Assembly (NCBI GenBank): GCA_027487015.1
Contig: JAIYEK010000296.1
Span: forward strand, 1 to 33,854
Direction: 5' to 3'
From: Erythrobacteraceae bacterium
Lineage (GTDB): Bacteria; Pseudomonadota; Alphaproteobacteria; Sphingomonadales; Sphingomonadaceae
DNA: 33,854 bases
The notes beneath the pieces are model-generated. The model was not told where the DNA came from and did no database searches. It worked only from the letters and a program-made list of their open reading frames with translations. This document shows positions 15,110 through 23,346 of the stretch, one piece after another (the first letter of the stretch is position 1; every line of letters starts with the position of its first letter). The position numbers and the translations under genes were made by a program.

Positions 15110-15303
15110 CGGGGCATTCCTTGGGTGGGGCTTATCTTCCCCTCCAACGTCGCACTCCGCTAGACCCTTCGCGGCGGTGCGTGCCATTTTGCCCGAACCA
15201 CCGCAAAGCGTCCTATCGAAAAGGCCCCAAGCTTGCCTCTGCGGCCCCGAACGCCTAGGCCCCCCGCGCTTTCACAAGAACCGCCACCAGCAGAAGGATA
15301 GCA

Positions 15304-16593
15304 ATGGCCAACGTCACCGTGATCGGCGCCCAGTGGGGCGATGAGGGCAAGGGCAAGATCGTCGACTGGCTGGCGAGCCGCGCCGATGTCGTGGTGCGCT
15401 TCCAGGGCGGGCACAATGCGGGCCATACGCTGGTGATCGACGGCAAGACCTACAAGCTCTCGCTGCTGCCTTCGGGGATCGTCTCGGGCACGCTGTCGGT
15501 GATCGGCAATGGCGTGGTGCTTGACCCCTGGGCGCTGCGGGACGAGGTCGCCAAGGTCGAGGGGCAGGGCGTTTCGATCACCGACGAGAACCTTGCGATT
15601 GCCGACAATTGCCCGCTGATCCTGCCGCTCCACCGCGACCTTGACGCCCTGCGCGAGACGGCCGCGGGTAAGGGCAAGATCGGGACGACGGGGCGCGGGA
15701 TTGGCCCGGCCTACGAGGACAAGGTCGGCCGGCGCGCGATCCGCGTATGCGATCTGGCGCACCTCGAAAGCCTTGAGCCGCAGCTCGATCGCCTCTGCGC
15801 GCACCACGACGCGCTGCGGGCAGGCTTCGGCCAACCCCCGGTTGATCGCGCCGCGCTTCTGGAAGAACTGCGCGAGATTGCGCCCTTCGTTCTCAAATTC
15901 GCCCAGCCTGTGTGGAAGCGCCTGAAGAAGGTCCGCCGCGCGGGGGCGAAAATCCTGTTCGAGGGCGCGCAGGGCGTGCTGCTCGATGTCGACCACGGCA
16001 CCTACCCCTTCGTCACCTCGTCCAACACGGTCAGCGGCACGGCCGCCAGCGGCTCCGGCCTCGGCCCCAATTCGACCGGTTTTGTGCTCGGGATCGTCAA
16101 GGCGTATACCACCCGCGTTGGCTCCGGACCCTTCCCGACCGAGCTCGAAGACGAAATCGGCCAGCGCCTCGGCGAACGGGGCCATGAATTCGGCACCGTC
16201 ACCGGCCGCAAGCGCCGGGTCGGCTGGTTCGACGCCGTGCTGGTGCGCCAGTCCTGCGCCATCAGCGGCGTGACCGGCATCGCGCTCACCAAGATCGACG
16301 TGCTCGACGGGCTCGAGAAGGTCGCGATCTGCACCGGCTACCGGCTGCATGGGAAGGTCTATGACTACTTGCCCAGCCACGCCGCCGATCAGGCCGCGTG
16401 CGAGCCGATCTATGAAGAGATGCCCGGCTGGCACGAAAGCACCGCAGGCGCACGCTCCTATGCCGACCTACCCGCCAACGCGATCAAGTACATCCAGCGC
16501 ATTCAGGAGCTGATCGAATGCCCGGTCGCGCTGGTCTCGACCAGCCCCGAGCGCGATGACACGATCCTGATGCGCGATCCCTTCGTCGACTAG
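15304..16593 (+). CDS. purA: Adenylosuccinate synthetase
   Basis: 429-aa cytoplasmic enzyme joining IMP and aspartate with GTP to give adenylosuccinate, the first step from IMP to AMP. The N-terminal signature QWGDEGKGK carries catalytic Asp13, and GHNAGHT carries His41. Further conserved blocks are [36 protein letters not shown] and [12 protein letters not shown]. Length is normal. A ribosome-binding site AGAAGGA lies six to seven bases before the ATG. The 194-base spacer shared with the divergent hydrolase gene shows no riboswitch-like structure that I can recognise. Confidence 0.98.
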   Translation: MANVTVIGAQWGDEGKGKIVDWLASRADVVVRFQGGHNAGHTLVIDGKTYKLSLLPSGIVSGTLSVIGNGVVLDPWALRDEVAKVEGQGVSITDENLAIADNCPLILPLHRDLDALRETAAGKGKIGTTGRGIGPAYEDKVGRRAIRVCDLAHLESLEPQLDRLCAHHDALRAGFGQPPVDRAALLEELREIAPFVLKFAQPVWKRLKKVRRAGAKILFEGAQGVLLDVDHGTYPFVTSSNTVSGTAASGSGLGPNSTGFVLGIVKAYTTRVGSGPFPTELEDEIGQRLGERGHEFGTVTGRKRRVGWFDAVLVRQSCAISGVTGIALTKIDVLDGLEKVAICTGYRLHGKVYDYLPSHAADQAACEPIYEEMPGWHESTAGARSYADLPANAIKYIQRIQELIECPVALVSTSPERDDTILMRDPFVD

Positions 16594-16618
16594 GAAGCAA
16601 ACGCCCAGAGGAGGACCC

Positions 16619-17302
16619 ATGCAGATCGCCTTTCTCCCCTTCGCTGGCATGACCCAGCTCGACATGACCGGCCCGGCGCAGTTCCTCTCGCGTCTGCCGG
16701 GGGCGAGCGTGCATTACGTTTCGGACAGCCTTGATCCGCTGCCAACCGACGCGGGCTTCGCGATCGTCCCGACGGCGACCTATGCGCAAGTTCCTGCCCC
16801 CGATATCGTCTGCGTGCCCGGCGGGATCGGCGTCGCCTCGGTGATGAACGACGAGGCCGCGATGGCGTGGCTGCGGCAGGCGGGCAGCACCGCCACCTGG
16901 GTCACCAGCGTGTGCACCGGCGCGCTGATCCTCGGCGCGGCGGGGCTGCTCGAGGGCTACAAGGCGACCACCCACTGGGCATGGCACCACCATCTCGCGC
17001 TGTTCGGGGCCGAGCCGGTCCACGCTCGCACCGTCATCGATCGCAACCGGGCGACCGGCGGCGGGGTGACCGCGGGGATCGACTTCGCGCTGGTCCTCAT
17101 CGCTGCGGTTGCAGGGGAGGAGGTTGCCAAGGCGATCCAGCTCGGGTTCGAATACGACCCCGCGCCGCCCTTCGATGCAGGTTCGCCCGAAAAGGCCGGG
17201 CCGGAGCTGGTCGCGCGCTATGCCGAGGCCAGTGCGAGGCGCGCGCCGGGGCGCGAGGCGGAATTGGTCGCGGCGGCGGCGCGGCTGGGTTTCGGAGGGT
17301 AA
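16619..17302 (+). CDS. DJ-1/PfpI family protein, isonitrile hydratase-like
   Basis: 227-aa cytoplasmic protein of the class I glutamine amidotransferase-like DJ-1/PfpI superfamily. The N-terminus AFLPFAGMTQLDMTGPAQF holds Asp15, and the nucleophile elbow is SVCTGALILGAAGLL with Cys99-Thr100; these positions match the Asp and Cys-Thr of isonitrile hydratase InhA. THWAWHHHL follows, as in that subgroup. There is no C-terminal AraC-type DNA-binding domain, so it is an enzyme-type rather than a GlxA-type member. A strong AGGAGG is five bases upstream of the ATG. It is 25 bases downstream of purA and may be read from the same transcript. The substrate is not proven. Confidence 0.88.
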   Translation: MQIAFLPFAGMTQLDMTGPAQFLSRLPGASVHYVSDSLDPLPTDAGFAIVPTATYAQVPAPDIVCVPGGIGVASVMNDEAAMAWLRQAGSTATWVTSVCTGALILGAAGLLEGYKATTHWAWHHHLALFGAEPVHARTVIDRNRATGGGVTAGIDFALVLIAAVAGEEVAKAIQLGFEYDPAPPFDAGSPEKAGPELVARYAEASARRAPGREAELVAAAARLGFGG

Positions 17303-17306
17303 GCCA

Positions 17307-17344
17307 CCTGTCCCAATCCGCGTCGGACAGGGTTGATGCGGATT
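17307..17344 (+). terminator. Two overlapping alternative hairpins after the DJ-1-like gene
   Basis: CCTGTCC (17307-17313) can pair with GGACAGG (17325-17331), or AATCCGC (17315-17321) with GCGGATT (17338-17344). The second structure's left arm lies in the loop of the first and its span encloses the first's right arm, so the two compete. There is no T-run. Either may act as a 3' end signal. Confidence 0.45.
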
Positions 17345-17379
17345 GATCCTGCAGGGCAGGGCGGGTTACTTGTGCGAGA

Positions 17380-17925
17380 GTGACCCGCTTCGCGCTCCTT
17401 CCGCTACTGTTTGTCGCCGCTTGCGCCGCGCCGCCGCAGCAGGTTCCATCCTCGCAATTGCCGCTCGCGCGTGAGGCGGCGCGGATCATCCCTGAGCGGC
17501 GCTTTGCCAGTGTCGATTACCTCATCGTCGACAAGTCCGAACGGTTGATGGTCGCCTATTCTGGCGGCCAGCCGGTCAAGGCGTGGCGGGGCTTGCAGTT
17601 CGGCGCGTCTCCGCAAGGCCACAAGCGCTTCGAAGGCGACGAGCGCACGCCCGAGGGCCGCTACATGATCGAGGGCCGCAATCCGGCAAGCGCCTATCAT
17701 CTGAGCCTCAAGGTCTCCTACCCCAACCCAGCCGACCGCGCCTTCGCGCAAGAGCAAGGCAAGTCGCCGGGGGGCGATATCTTCCTCCACGGCCAGCCCA
17801 ACAGCCTGCCCTTGGGCCGCGTTCCCGGCGACTGGACCGACGGCTGCATCGCCCTCTCCAACGCCGAAATCGAGGAATTGTGGCGGATCGTGCCCGATGG
17901 AACAGTGATCGAAATCAGGCCCTGA
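17380..17925 (+). CDS. L,D-transpeptidase (YkuD) lipoprotein
   Basis: 181 aa starting at GTG. A lipoprotein signal with lipobox VAAC (Cys15) places it on the periplasmic side of a membrane. The YkuD catalytic domain spans about 44-180, with FLHGQPN carrying His137 and TDGCIALSN carrying the catalytic Cys156, the family's H...S/T-x-GC motif; Ala-Leu replaces the more usual Arg after the Cys-Ile. Substrate would be peptidoglycan stem peptides (3-3 cross-links) or attachment of envelope proteins. Length is typical of short single-domain members. It is preceded by competing hairpins, with only a weak GCGAGA as ribosome-binding site. A 6-bp inverted repeat AAATCT/AGATTT follows the stop. Confidence 0.9.
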   Translation: MTRFALLPLLFVAACAAPPQQVPSSQLPLAREAARIIPERRFASVDYLIVDKSERLMVAYSGGQPVKAWRGLQFGASPQGHKRFEGDERTPEGRYMIEGRNPASAYHLSLKVSYPNPADRAFAQEQGKSPGGDIFLHGQPNSLPLGRVPGDWTDGCIALSNAEIEELWRIVPDGTVIEIRP

Positions 17926-17959
17926 GCGACTACAAATCTCGCAATCTGGGCAGATTTAC

Positions 17960-18013
17960 TTGACCTGATCGCGTTTTGTTCTATTCTCGTTCCAACATTG
18001 TTGGAGTCGAGTC
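17960..18013 (+). promoter_or_regulatory. Promoter with LexA-type box and palindromic operator
   Basis: Compact control region: -35 TTGACC (17960-17965), 16-bp spacer, -10 TATTCT (17982-17987). A GTTC-N7-GTTC sequence (17978-17992), the LexA consensus known in Alphaproteobacteria, covers the -10. It is followed at once by a perfect dyad CCAACA-T-TGTTGG (17992-18004), and then by two adjacent GANTC (CcrM) sites at 18004-18013 that include the ribosome-binding GGAG. LexA repression plus MarR-type autoregulation is inferred. Confidence 0.6.
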
Positions 18014-18014
18014 G

Positions 18015-19025
18015 ATGCTGACCAATGCTTCCGCCCAAGAGGATTTCACCTACGATCTCGCCGATGACGGCGCGGGCCTGCCGGCGCGCGTCGCGATCTT
18101 CGGGGCGGATGAAGGGTTGCGCCGACAGATTGGCGATGACCTCGGCGGGGCGGGGTTCCGCGCGATTGACGGCGGAAGCCTGCGCGCGCTGCTCGAAGGG
18201 CCGATCGCGCTGCTGGGCGATGTGGTGGTGGTCGATTGCGCGGTGAGCGGCTCGCGCGGGATCGACGGCATGATGCTGGCCGGCCTCGCGCGGCTCGATA
18301 TGCGGGTGGCGCGCTCGGGGGCCAAGCTGATCGTCGCGACCAACCTTGAAGGGCTCGACGATGTCTTCGCGGTGCTCGACCAGTCCAATCCCCAGATCCT
18401 TGTGAGCCCCAGCCGCGCCGAACGCGTGATCGCGGTCGGCCGGGTTATGGGGGAGGCAGGCGCGGCGCGCTTGCGCGAAATGGGCGAGGAAGACCGCGTG
18501 GCGCTGCTGCGCCTCTCGCAGCAGGTCGAAGCGATCGCTCATTCGCTCGACCGGATGAGCCATGTGCCCACGCAGGGACCGAGCGTGCTGGGCGAGTTCA
18601 AACGGGACTATGCCGCGCCCGAAGCCTCGGCCTTCGCCAGCTTCGACGCTGCTCCTGCTCCAGCCGCAGGACCGCCGCTCCCCGATCCGCATATGGTCCG
18701 CCAGATCATCGCCAACCGGCAGGCGCGTGCGCGGTTCTTCGATCCCGAGCTATTCGGCGATCCGGCGTGGGATATGCTGCTCGATCTCACCGCCGCGCAT
18801 GGCGAAGGTGCGCGGGTGTCGGTGACCTCGCTGTGCATCGCGGCCGGCGTCCCGGCGACCACCGCGCTGCGCTGGCTAACGCAGATGGTCGAAAGCGGGA
18901 TCTTCATCCGCGTCCCCGATCCGGCCGACCGCCGCCGCGCCTTTATCGCGCTGAGCGAGAAGGCGATGGCGGCGATGTCGGGCTATTTTGCGAGCCTGCG
19001 GATGCCGGTGCTGCAAGCGGCCTGA
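18015..19025 (+). CDS. Pseudo-receiver plus MarR-like winged-helix regulator
   Basis: 336-aa cytoplasmic protein. Residues about 25-150 look like a degenerate response-regulator receiver (ARVAIFGADEGLRRQIG start, a VVVVDCAVSG strand, and LIVATNLEGL), but the phosphorylation pocket is not convincingly complete. A short helix-rich linker (about 155-190) and an Ala/Pro stretch (about 208-222) lead to a winged helix (about 235-325). It contains VSVTSLCIAAGVPATTALRWL and the MarR-like wing DPADRRRAFIALSEKA. The start at 18015 is chosen for the upstream GGAG and the absence of conserved sequence in the 13-residue extension. Its promoter carries a LexA-type site and a dyad that could be its own operator. 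The gene stands alone, convergent with the cysG-type gene. Targets are unknown. Confidence 0.8.
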   Translation: MLTNASAQEDFTYDLADDGAGLPARVAIFGADEGLRRQIGDDLGGAGFRAIDGGSLRALLEGPIALLGDVVVVDCAVSGSRGIDGMMLAGLARLDMRVARSGAKLIVATNLEGLDDVFAVLDQSNPQILVSPSRAERVIAVGRVMGEAGAARLREMGEEDRVALLRLSQQVEAIAHSLDRMSHVPTQGPSVLGEFKRDYAAPEASAFASFDAAPAPAAGPPLPDPHMVRQIIANRQARARFFDPELFGDPAWDMLLDLTAAHGEGARVSVTSLCIAAGVPATTALRWLTQMVESGIFIRVPDPADRRRAFIALSEKAMAAMSGYFASLRMPVLQAA

Positions 19026-19032
19026 GGGCCGC

Positions 19033-19842
19033 TCAGGCTGCGGGCCGCCAGCGCAGGATCAGGGTCAGGCCCGAACCGGCGACCGGGCCCGGCTCCTGAC
19101 CCGCTGCCAGAATCTCCCGCGCCGCGTCTGCCCGGGCGCGGGCGAGGATCGCGGGCGGCACCGCGCCGTCGAGTAGCAGCAGGTCGGCCTCTCCCAGCAG
19201 GCGCGCTTGCCTCAAGGTCAGGTCCTCAGGTTCGGCGCTGGTGAGGGTGATGTCGACCAGTGCGCCTGCCTGCGCACCTAGCGCCCCTTCGGCCCAAGCG
19301 ACGACACGTTCATGCGATGCCGGATCGAAGGGATCGAGCGGGCCACCCTCGGCCATCGCCGCATCGACGGCGCGCCGCCGGTCTGGCCCTTCCGGCAACC
19401 GCGCTCGCAACAAGGGCCGCGCCGCCTCGAGCGCGCGGGCCAGCGCGCCCAGCGTTGCGGGCAGCACCCGCTCCAACCGCAGCCGCACATGCTTCGCCAG
19501 CCCCGCTGAAGCACCGCCCGTGCCGATCGCGACAAGCAGCGGGTCGCGGTCGAGGATCGAGGGCGTGGTGAAATCGCACAGCTCGGGCCGGTCGACGACA
19601 TTGACCAGCATCCCCGCACAGCGCGCATTGATTGCGGCGACTTCGCAAGCCTTCGCGTCTTCGTAGGCGATGAAGGCAAGCCGAACGCCCTCGTCAATCG
19701 CGCGGGGCAGGTCGTCGACGATTCTACCGCCCGCGCGCTCTACCAGCCGCCGCTTGGGTTCGGCCGCGGGGCCATCGCCCAGCACCAGCACCTGTTGCCC
19801 GGCGATCTGGTGGAACAGTGGCAGGCTGGCGATCTGGCTCAC
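19033..19842 (-). CDS. cysG: Precorrin-2 dehydrogenase/ferrochelatase with vestigial methyltransferase end
   Basis: 269-aa protein matching the N-terminal half of siroheme synthase, which oxidises precorrin-2 with NAD and inserts iron to make siroheme. LPLFHQIAGQQVLVLGDG starts the Rossmann domain; VNVVDRPELCDFTTPSILDR carries Asp98, equivalent to the catalytic Asp of E. coli CysG. The dimerisation helices follow (about 125-165). Residues about 192-243 resemble only the first 50 residues of the uroporphyrinogen-III methyltransferase domain: AEPEDLTLRQARLLGEADLLLLDGAVPPAIL keeps that pattern, but the GAGPGDP SAM motif is lost and the remaining 190 residues are absent. GTG at 19842 is preferred, eight bases after the lysA stop. 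The symbol denotes the N-terminal-domain enzyme only. Confidence 0.82.
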   Translation of the reverse strand: MSQIASLPLFHQIAGQQVLVLGDGPAAEPKRRLVERAGGRIVDDLPRAIDEGVRLAFIAYEDAKACEVAAINARCAGMLVNVVDRPELCDFTTPSILDRDPLLVAIGTGGASAGLAKHVRLRLERVLPATLGALARALEAARPLLRARLPEGPDRRRAVDAAMAEGGPLDPFDPASHERVVAWAEGALGAQAGALVDITLTSAEPEDLTLRQARLLGEADLLLLDGAVPPAILARARADAAREILAAGQEPGPVAGSGLTLILRWRPAA

Positions 19843-19849
19843 CGGAGCC

Positions 19850-21109
19850 TCATGCCAGCCATTCCGGCACGCGCTCGGCATCCATGATCGCGCCCGCCTC
19901 GATCCGGTCGGCGACCACGGCAAATTTGTCGCCATCGACCAGCACCTCGGCCACGAACCCGCGCGAATTGTAGGACGAGGCCATGGTCGCCCCGTAGGCC
20001 CCGGCGGTGCGGAACACGGCGAGGTCGCCAGCCTGCAGCGCATCGCATTCGCGGCCCATCGCGAATGTGTCGCCCGTCTCGCAGATCGGGCCGACGATGT
20101 TGGCGGTCATCTGCGCGCCCTTGGGCTCCACGGCTTCAAAATGGTGGTAGGCGCCATACAAGGCAGGCCGCGCCAGATCGTTCATCGCCGCATCGACGAT
20201 CACGAAGGGGTCCTTGATCCCGCGCTTCACCCGCACCACGCGGGTCAGCAGCACGCCGGCATTGCCCGCGATCACGCGGCCGGGCTCGAAGATCAGCTTG
20301 ACGCCCCAGTCCTTGGTCACGCGCGCGACCATCGCGCCATATTCGGCAGGCTGAGGCAGCACCTCGCCGACGCGGTAGGGCACGCCGAGGCCCCCGCCGA
20401 GGTCGACATGCGTCACCTCGTGCCCCGCGCCGCGCAGCACCCCCACCAGCTCGCCGAGCTTGAGGAACGCCGCTTCCAGAGGCGCAAGGTCAGCCAGCTG
20501 GCTGCCGATATGCACCGCAACCCCGCGCAGGTTCACCCCCGGCAGGCCAGCGAGCTTGCCGAAAATCTGCCCCGCCTCGCTGATCGGCACGCCGAACTTG
20601 TTATCGGCCTTGCCGGTCGAGATCTTGTCGTGCGTGCCTGCGTCGACATCGGGGTTGATCCGCAAGGTGCATTGCGCCGTCACCCCGCGCGCGGCGGCGA
20701 TCTCGGCGAGTTCGACGCCCTCTTCCTCGCTCTCGATATTGAACTGTCCGATCCCGGCATCGAGCGCGGCGGCCATTTCCGCCGCGGTCTTGCCGACGCC
20801 CGAGAAGACGATCATTTCCGGCGTGATCCCTGCGGCGAGCGCGCGGCGCATCTCGCCCACCGACACCACGTCTGCGCCCATGCCCTGCGCGCCGAGCACC
20901 TTGAGCACGGCAAGATTGGGGTTCGATTTGACCGCAAAGGCGATCAGCTTGTCGGGAACGTCCACCAGGGCCTCGCGGAAGACCCGCGCGTGGCGTTCGA
21001 GGGTGGCGCGCGAATAGACATAGACGGGGGTGCCGACCGCATCGGCGATCACCGGCAGCGGCACATCCTCGGCGTGCATCACGCCGTAACGAAGCGAGAA
21101 GTGGTCCAT
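19850..21109 (-). CDS. lysA: Diaminopimelate decarboxylase
   Basis: 419-aa cytoplasmic PLP enzyme that decarboxylates meso-diaminopimelate to lysine, the last step of the pathway. It is a group IV decarboxylase: the TIM-barrel has PLP-binding Lys61 in IAFAVKSNPN, followed by VSVGEMRRAL, FGVPISEAG, HIGSQL, DLGGGLGVPY and EPGRVIAGNAG. The C-terminal beta domain contains ICETGDTFA and RTAGAYGATMASSYN, with the catalytic Cys in GPICETGD. Length is normal. ATG at 21109 gives the usual MDHFSLRYGVMHAEDVPL start. It lies seven bases below the LptM-like gene and directly above the cysG-type gene. Confidence 0.97.
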   Translation of the reverse strand: MDHFSLRYGVMHAEDVPLPVIADAVGTPVYVYSRATLERHARVFREALVDVPDKLIAFAVKSNPNLAVLKVLGAQGMGADVVSVGEMRRALAAGITPEMIVFSGVGKTAAEMAAALDAGIGQFNIESEEEGVELAEIAAARGVTAQCTLRINPDVDAGTHDKISTGKADNKFGVPISEAGQIFGKLAGLPGVNLRGVAVHIGSQLADLAPLEAAFLKLGELVGVLRGAGHEVTHVDLGGGLGVPYRVGEVLPQPAEYGAMVARVTKDWGVKLIFEPGRVIAGNAGVLLTRVVRVKRGIKDPFVIVDAAMNDLARPALYGAYHHFEAVEPKGAQMTANIVGPICETGDTFAMGRECDALQAGDLAVFRTAGAYGATMASSYNSRGFVAEVLVDGDKFAVVADRIEAGAIMDAERVPEWLA

Positions 21110-21116
21110 CGGGTCT

Positions 21117-21368
21117 CTATTCGGGGGGCAGGTCGAAGGGATCGTCCTGACGCTCTTCCGAGCGGCGGCGCAGTTCGACCGAGCGTTCGGGCGCGGCGAG
21201 GGCTTCGCGGCGCAGCAGTTCCTCGGCGGAAGGGGTGGCGGCGGCGCCATAGGGCGCATCGGGCGCCTTCGCGCCCTCGGGCGGGGTCAGCGGGGCGACC
21301 GTGCCGCAAGCAGCAAGCGCCAGAGCAAGCGGCAGCGCGAGAGCCAGACCGGCGGCAATCCGTGTCAT
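21117..21368 (-). CDS. Small LptM-like lipoprotein
   Basis: 83-aa lipoprotein. The signal peptide ends ALAAC (Cys21), and the mature N-terminus [12 protein letters not shown] fits the C-G-x-x-x-P-L-x-x-P pattern of the LptM (YifL) family, small lipoproteins that help LptD mature in the outer membrane. The rest is Pro/Ala-rich and then charged ([14 protein letters not shown]), as often found in alphaproteobacterial members. Its position between argH and lysA is a recurring arrangement. ATG overlaps the argH stop as ATGA, and lysA follows after seven bases, so argH > this > lysA should be one transcript. Function in LPS export is by family resemblance only. Confidence 0.75.
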   Translation of the reverse strand: MTRIAAGLALALPLALALAACGTVAPLTPPEGAKAPDAPYGAAATPSAEELLRREALAAPERSVELRRRSEERQDDPFDLPPE

Positions 21369-22780
21369 TCTTCCTCCATTCCCAGGGCCATCCGCGCGGC
21401 GGCGACCTGCATACGCACCTGATCGGGCGCGGTTCCCCCGTAGGAGGCACGCGCCGCGACCGAGGCATCGACCGAAAGCGCAGCATAGACGCTTTCGTCG
21501 ATCCGCGCATCGATTGCCTTCAAGTCTTCGAGCGGCAGCTGGTCGAGCGCGATCCCGCGGCTCTCGGCCAGCTTTACCGCAGCGCCGGTAATGTGGTGCG
21601 CCTCGCGGAACGGGATGCCCGCCTGCCGGACGAGCCAGTCGGCAAGGTCGGTCGCGGTGGCATAGCCGAGTTCGGCCGCCGCGCGCATCCGGGCGGTGTT
21701 GAAGGTGGCGCCCCCGATCATTCCGGTCATCGCCGCGATGCTGAGCGCCATCAGCGAGGCGGCCTCGAACACCGGCGGCTTGTCGTCCTGCATGTCCTTG
21801 GAATAGGCGAGCGGCAGGCCCTTCATGGTGATCATCAGGCTGGTCAGAGCCCCAATCACCCGGCCCGAATGCCCGCGCACCAGCTCGGCGGCATCGGGGT
21901 TCTTCTTCTGCGGCATGATCGACGAGCCGGTCGAGAGGCTGTCGGGCAGGCGGATGAAGCCGAAAGGCTGGCTCGCCCACAGGATCAGCTCTTCCGCGAG
22001 CCGCGACAAGTGCAGCGCGGTGGCCGAGCAGGACCACAGGAAATCGAGCGCGAAATCGCGGTCGGAGACGGCGTCGAGCGAGTTGGCGGTGGGCCGGTTG
22101 AAGCCGAGCGCTTGCGCGGTTGCCTCGCGGTCGATCGGGAAGCCCGTGCCCGCCAGTGCCGCGCTGCCGAGCGGGCATTCGTTCATCCGCGCGGCTGCAT
22201 CGGCGATGCGCGCGCGGTCCCGCCGGAACATCTCGTAATAGGCCATGAGGTGGTGGCCGAGCGAGACCGGCTGCGCGGTTTGCAGATGGGTGAAGCCGGG
22301 CATGATGCTGCCCGCATGCTCGCCCGCGCGGGTCACGAGGGCGCGCTGCAATGCCGCCAACCCCTCGTCCATCTGCGCAAAGGCATCGCGCACCCACAGG
22401 CGGAAATCGGTCGCCACTTGATCATTGCGGCTGCGCGCGGTGTGCAAGCGCCCTGCGACCGGCCCGATCAGCTCGGCGAGCCGGGCTTCGGTGGTCATGT
22501 GGATGTCTTCGCGGTCCCAATCCTCAGGGACTCCGTCGGCTTCGTATTCGGCGGCGACAGCATCGAGCCCCGCGCTGATCGCGGCGGCATCCTCGGGAGC
22601 GACAATCCCTGCTGCCCCAAGCATCGCGACATGTGCCTTGCTCGCGGCGATGTCCTGCCGCCACAGCGCCTTGTCGAACGGGATCGAGGCGTTGATTTCG
22701 CGCATGATCGCGCTAGGGCCGTCAGCGAAGCGACCGCCCCACATCGCGTTGGTCGCTACGCTTTCATCGGAGCCTGTCAT
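21365..22780 (-). CDS. argH: Argininosuccinate lyase
   Basis: 471-aa cytoplasmic enzyme that splits argininosuccinate into arginine and fumarate, the last step of arginine synthesis. Fumarase/aspartase superfamily signatures include [11 protein letters not shown] at the N-terminus, [13 protein letters not shown], the TFLQ-type block [18 protein letters not shown], and the signature loop [12 protein letters not shown] with the catalytic Ser. The start at 22780 (ATG, after GAGCGGGAC) gives a slightly extended N-terminus. An internal ATG at 22744 would give the common MWGGRF start but lacks a ribosome-binding site. With the upper start, the codon overlaps the divergent thioredoxin gene's start in the 4-base sequence CATG. 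Confidence 0.97.
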   Translation of the reverse strand: MTGSDESVATNAMWGGRFADGPSAIMREINASIPFDKALWRQDIAASKAHVAMLGAAGIVAPEDAAAISAGLDAVAAEYEADGVPEDWDREDIHMTTEARLAELIGPVAGRLHTARSRNDQVATDFRLWVRDAFAQMDEGLAALQRALVTRAGEHAGSIMPGFTHLQTAQPVSLGHHLMAYYEMFRRDRARIADAAARMNECPLGSAALAGTGFPIDREATAQALGFNRPTANSLDAVSDRDFALDFLWSCSATALHLSRLAEELILWASQPFGFIRLPDSLSTGSSIMPQKKNPDAAELVRGHSGRVIGALTSLMITMKGLPLAYSKDMQDDKPPVFEAASLMALSIAAMTGMIGGATFNTARMRAAAELGYATATDLADWLVRQAGIPFREAHHITGAAVKLAESRGIALDQLPLEDLKAIDARIDESVYAALSVDASVAARASYGGTAPDQVRMQVAAARMALGMEEE

Positions 22781-23345
22781 GTCCCGCTCGCCGCTCATTC
22801 TCGCCGTATCGCTCCTCATGCTGGCGGGATGCGATAGGGCCGCCGAGGCCCCGGTGCAACCGGTTGAAGCGCAAGGCGAGGCGAAGGCGGCGACCGGCGT
22901 GGTGGACCGCAAGTTTGCCGGAACTCCGCTGCCCGATCTGCAATTCCGCGATCCGGCAGGCAAGGTGCTCGATCTGGGCGCGCAGGACGGACCGGTGTTG
23001 GTCAACCTGTGGGCGACGTGGTGCGCGCCTTGCGTGAAGGAAATGCCCCAGCTCGACGCGCTGGCGAGCGCTCTGGAGGGCGAGGTGCGCGTCATCACCG
23101 TCAGCCAGGACCTGCGCGGGGCCGAGGTGGTGACGCCGTTCTTTGCCAAGGGCGGTTACAAGAAGCTTGAGCCGTGGCTCGATCTCGAAACCGGCCTGTC
23201 GGCCCAGTTCACCCCCGAAGGCGCGCTGCCGCTGACGATCCTGTTCGATGCGAGCGGGAAGGAGGTGCTGCGGGTGGCGGGGGGCTATGACTGGGGCTCG
23301 CCCGAGGCCGCAGCGCTTGTGCGCGAGAGCCTTGCGGCGAAGTAA
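22779..23345 (+). CDS. TlpA-like thiol-disulfide oxidoreductase lipoprotein
   Basis: 188-aa periplasmic thioredoxin-like protein anchored as a lipoprotein: the signal peptide ends LMLAGC (Cys18). The thioredoxin fold starts near residue 50 with [17 protein letters not shown]; the active site WCAPC has Cys82 and Cys85 ([18 protein letters not shown]), and the cis-Pro segment is [10 protein letters not shown]. Redox partners might include cytochrome c maturation or other periplasmic dithiols; none are encoded nearby. CGGAGCC seven bases upstream supports the ATG. It is divergent from argH with no intergenic DNA, so its promoter must lie inside argH. It is convergent with psd, with a single base between the stops. 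Confidence 0.92.
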   Translation: MSRSPLILAVSLLMLAGCDRAAEAPVQPVEAQGEAKAATGVVDRKFAGTPLPDLQFRDPAGKVLDLGAQDGPVLVNLWATWCAPCVKEMPQLDALASALEGEVRVITVSQDLRGAEVVTPFFAKGGYKKLEPWLDLETGLSAQFTPEGALPLTILFDASGKEVLRVAGGYDWGSPEAAALVRESLAAK

Positions 23346-23346
23346 T

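Noticed and set aside
15110-15303. Possible purine riboswitch before purA
   Set aside because: I could not find a three-way junction or conserved loop sequence in this spacer.
15160-16434. Long minus-strand frame opposite purA
   Set aside because: purA is unmistakable on the plus strand; the antisense frame has no motif or ribosome-binding site and runs across the gene boundary.
17934-17957. AAATCT/AGATTT inverted repeat as terminator of the L,D-transpeptidase gene
   Set aside because: Only 6 A/T-rich pairs with a 12-base loop and no T-run; too weak to call separately.
19670-22837. Very long open frame (over 1000 codons) on the plus strand
   Set aside because: It is antisense to the cysG-type gene, lysA, the LptM-like gene and argH, all of which have clear family motifs. 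High GC removes stop codons on the opposite strand; the translated product has no recognisable domain.
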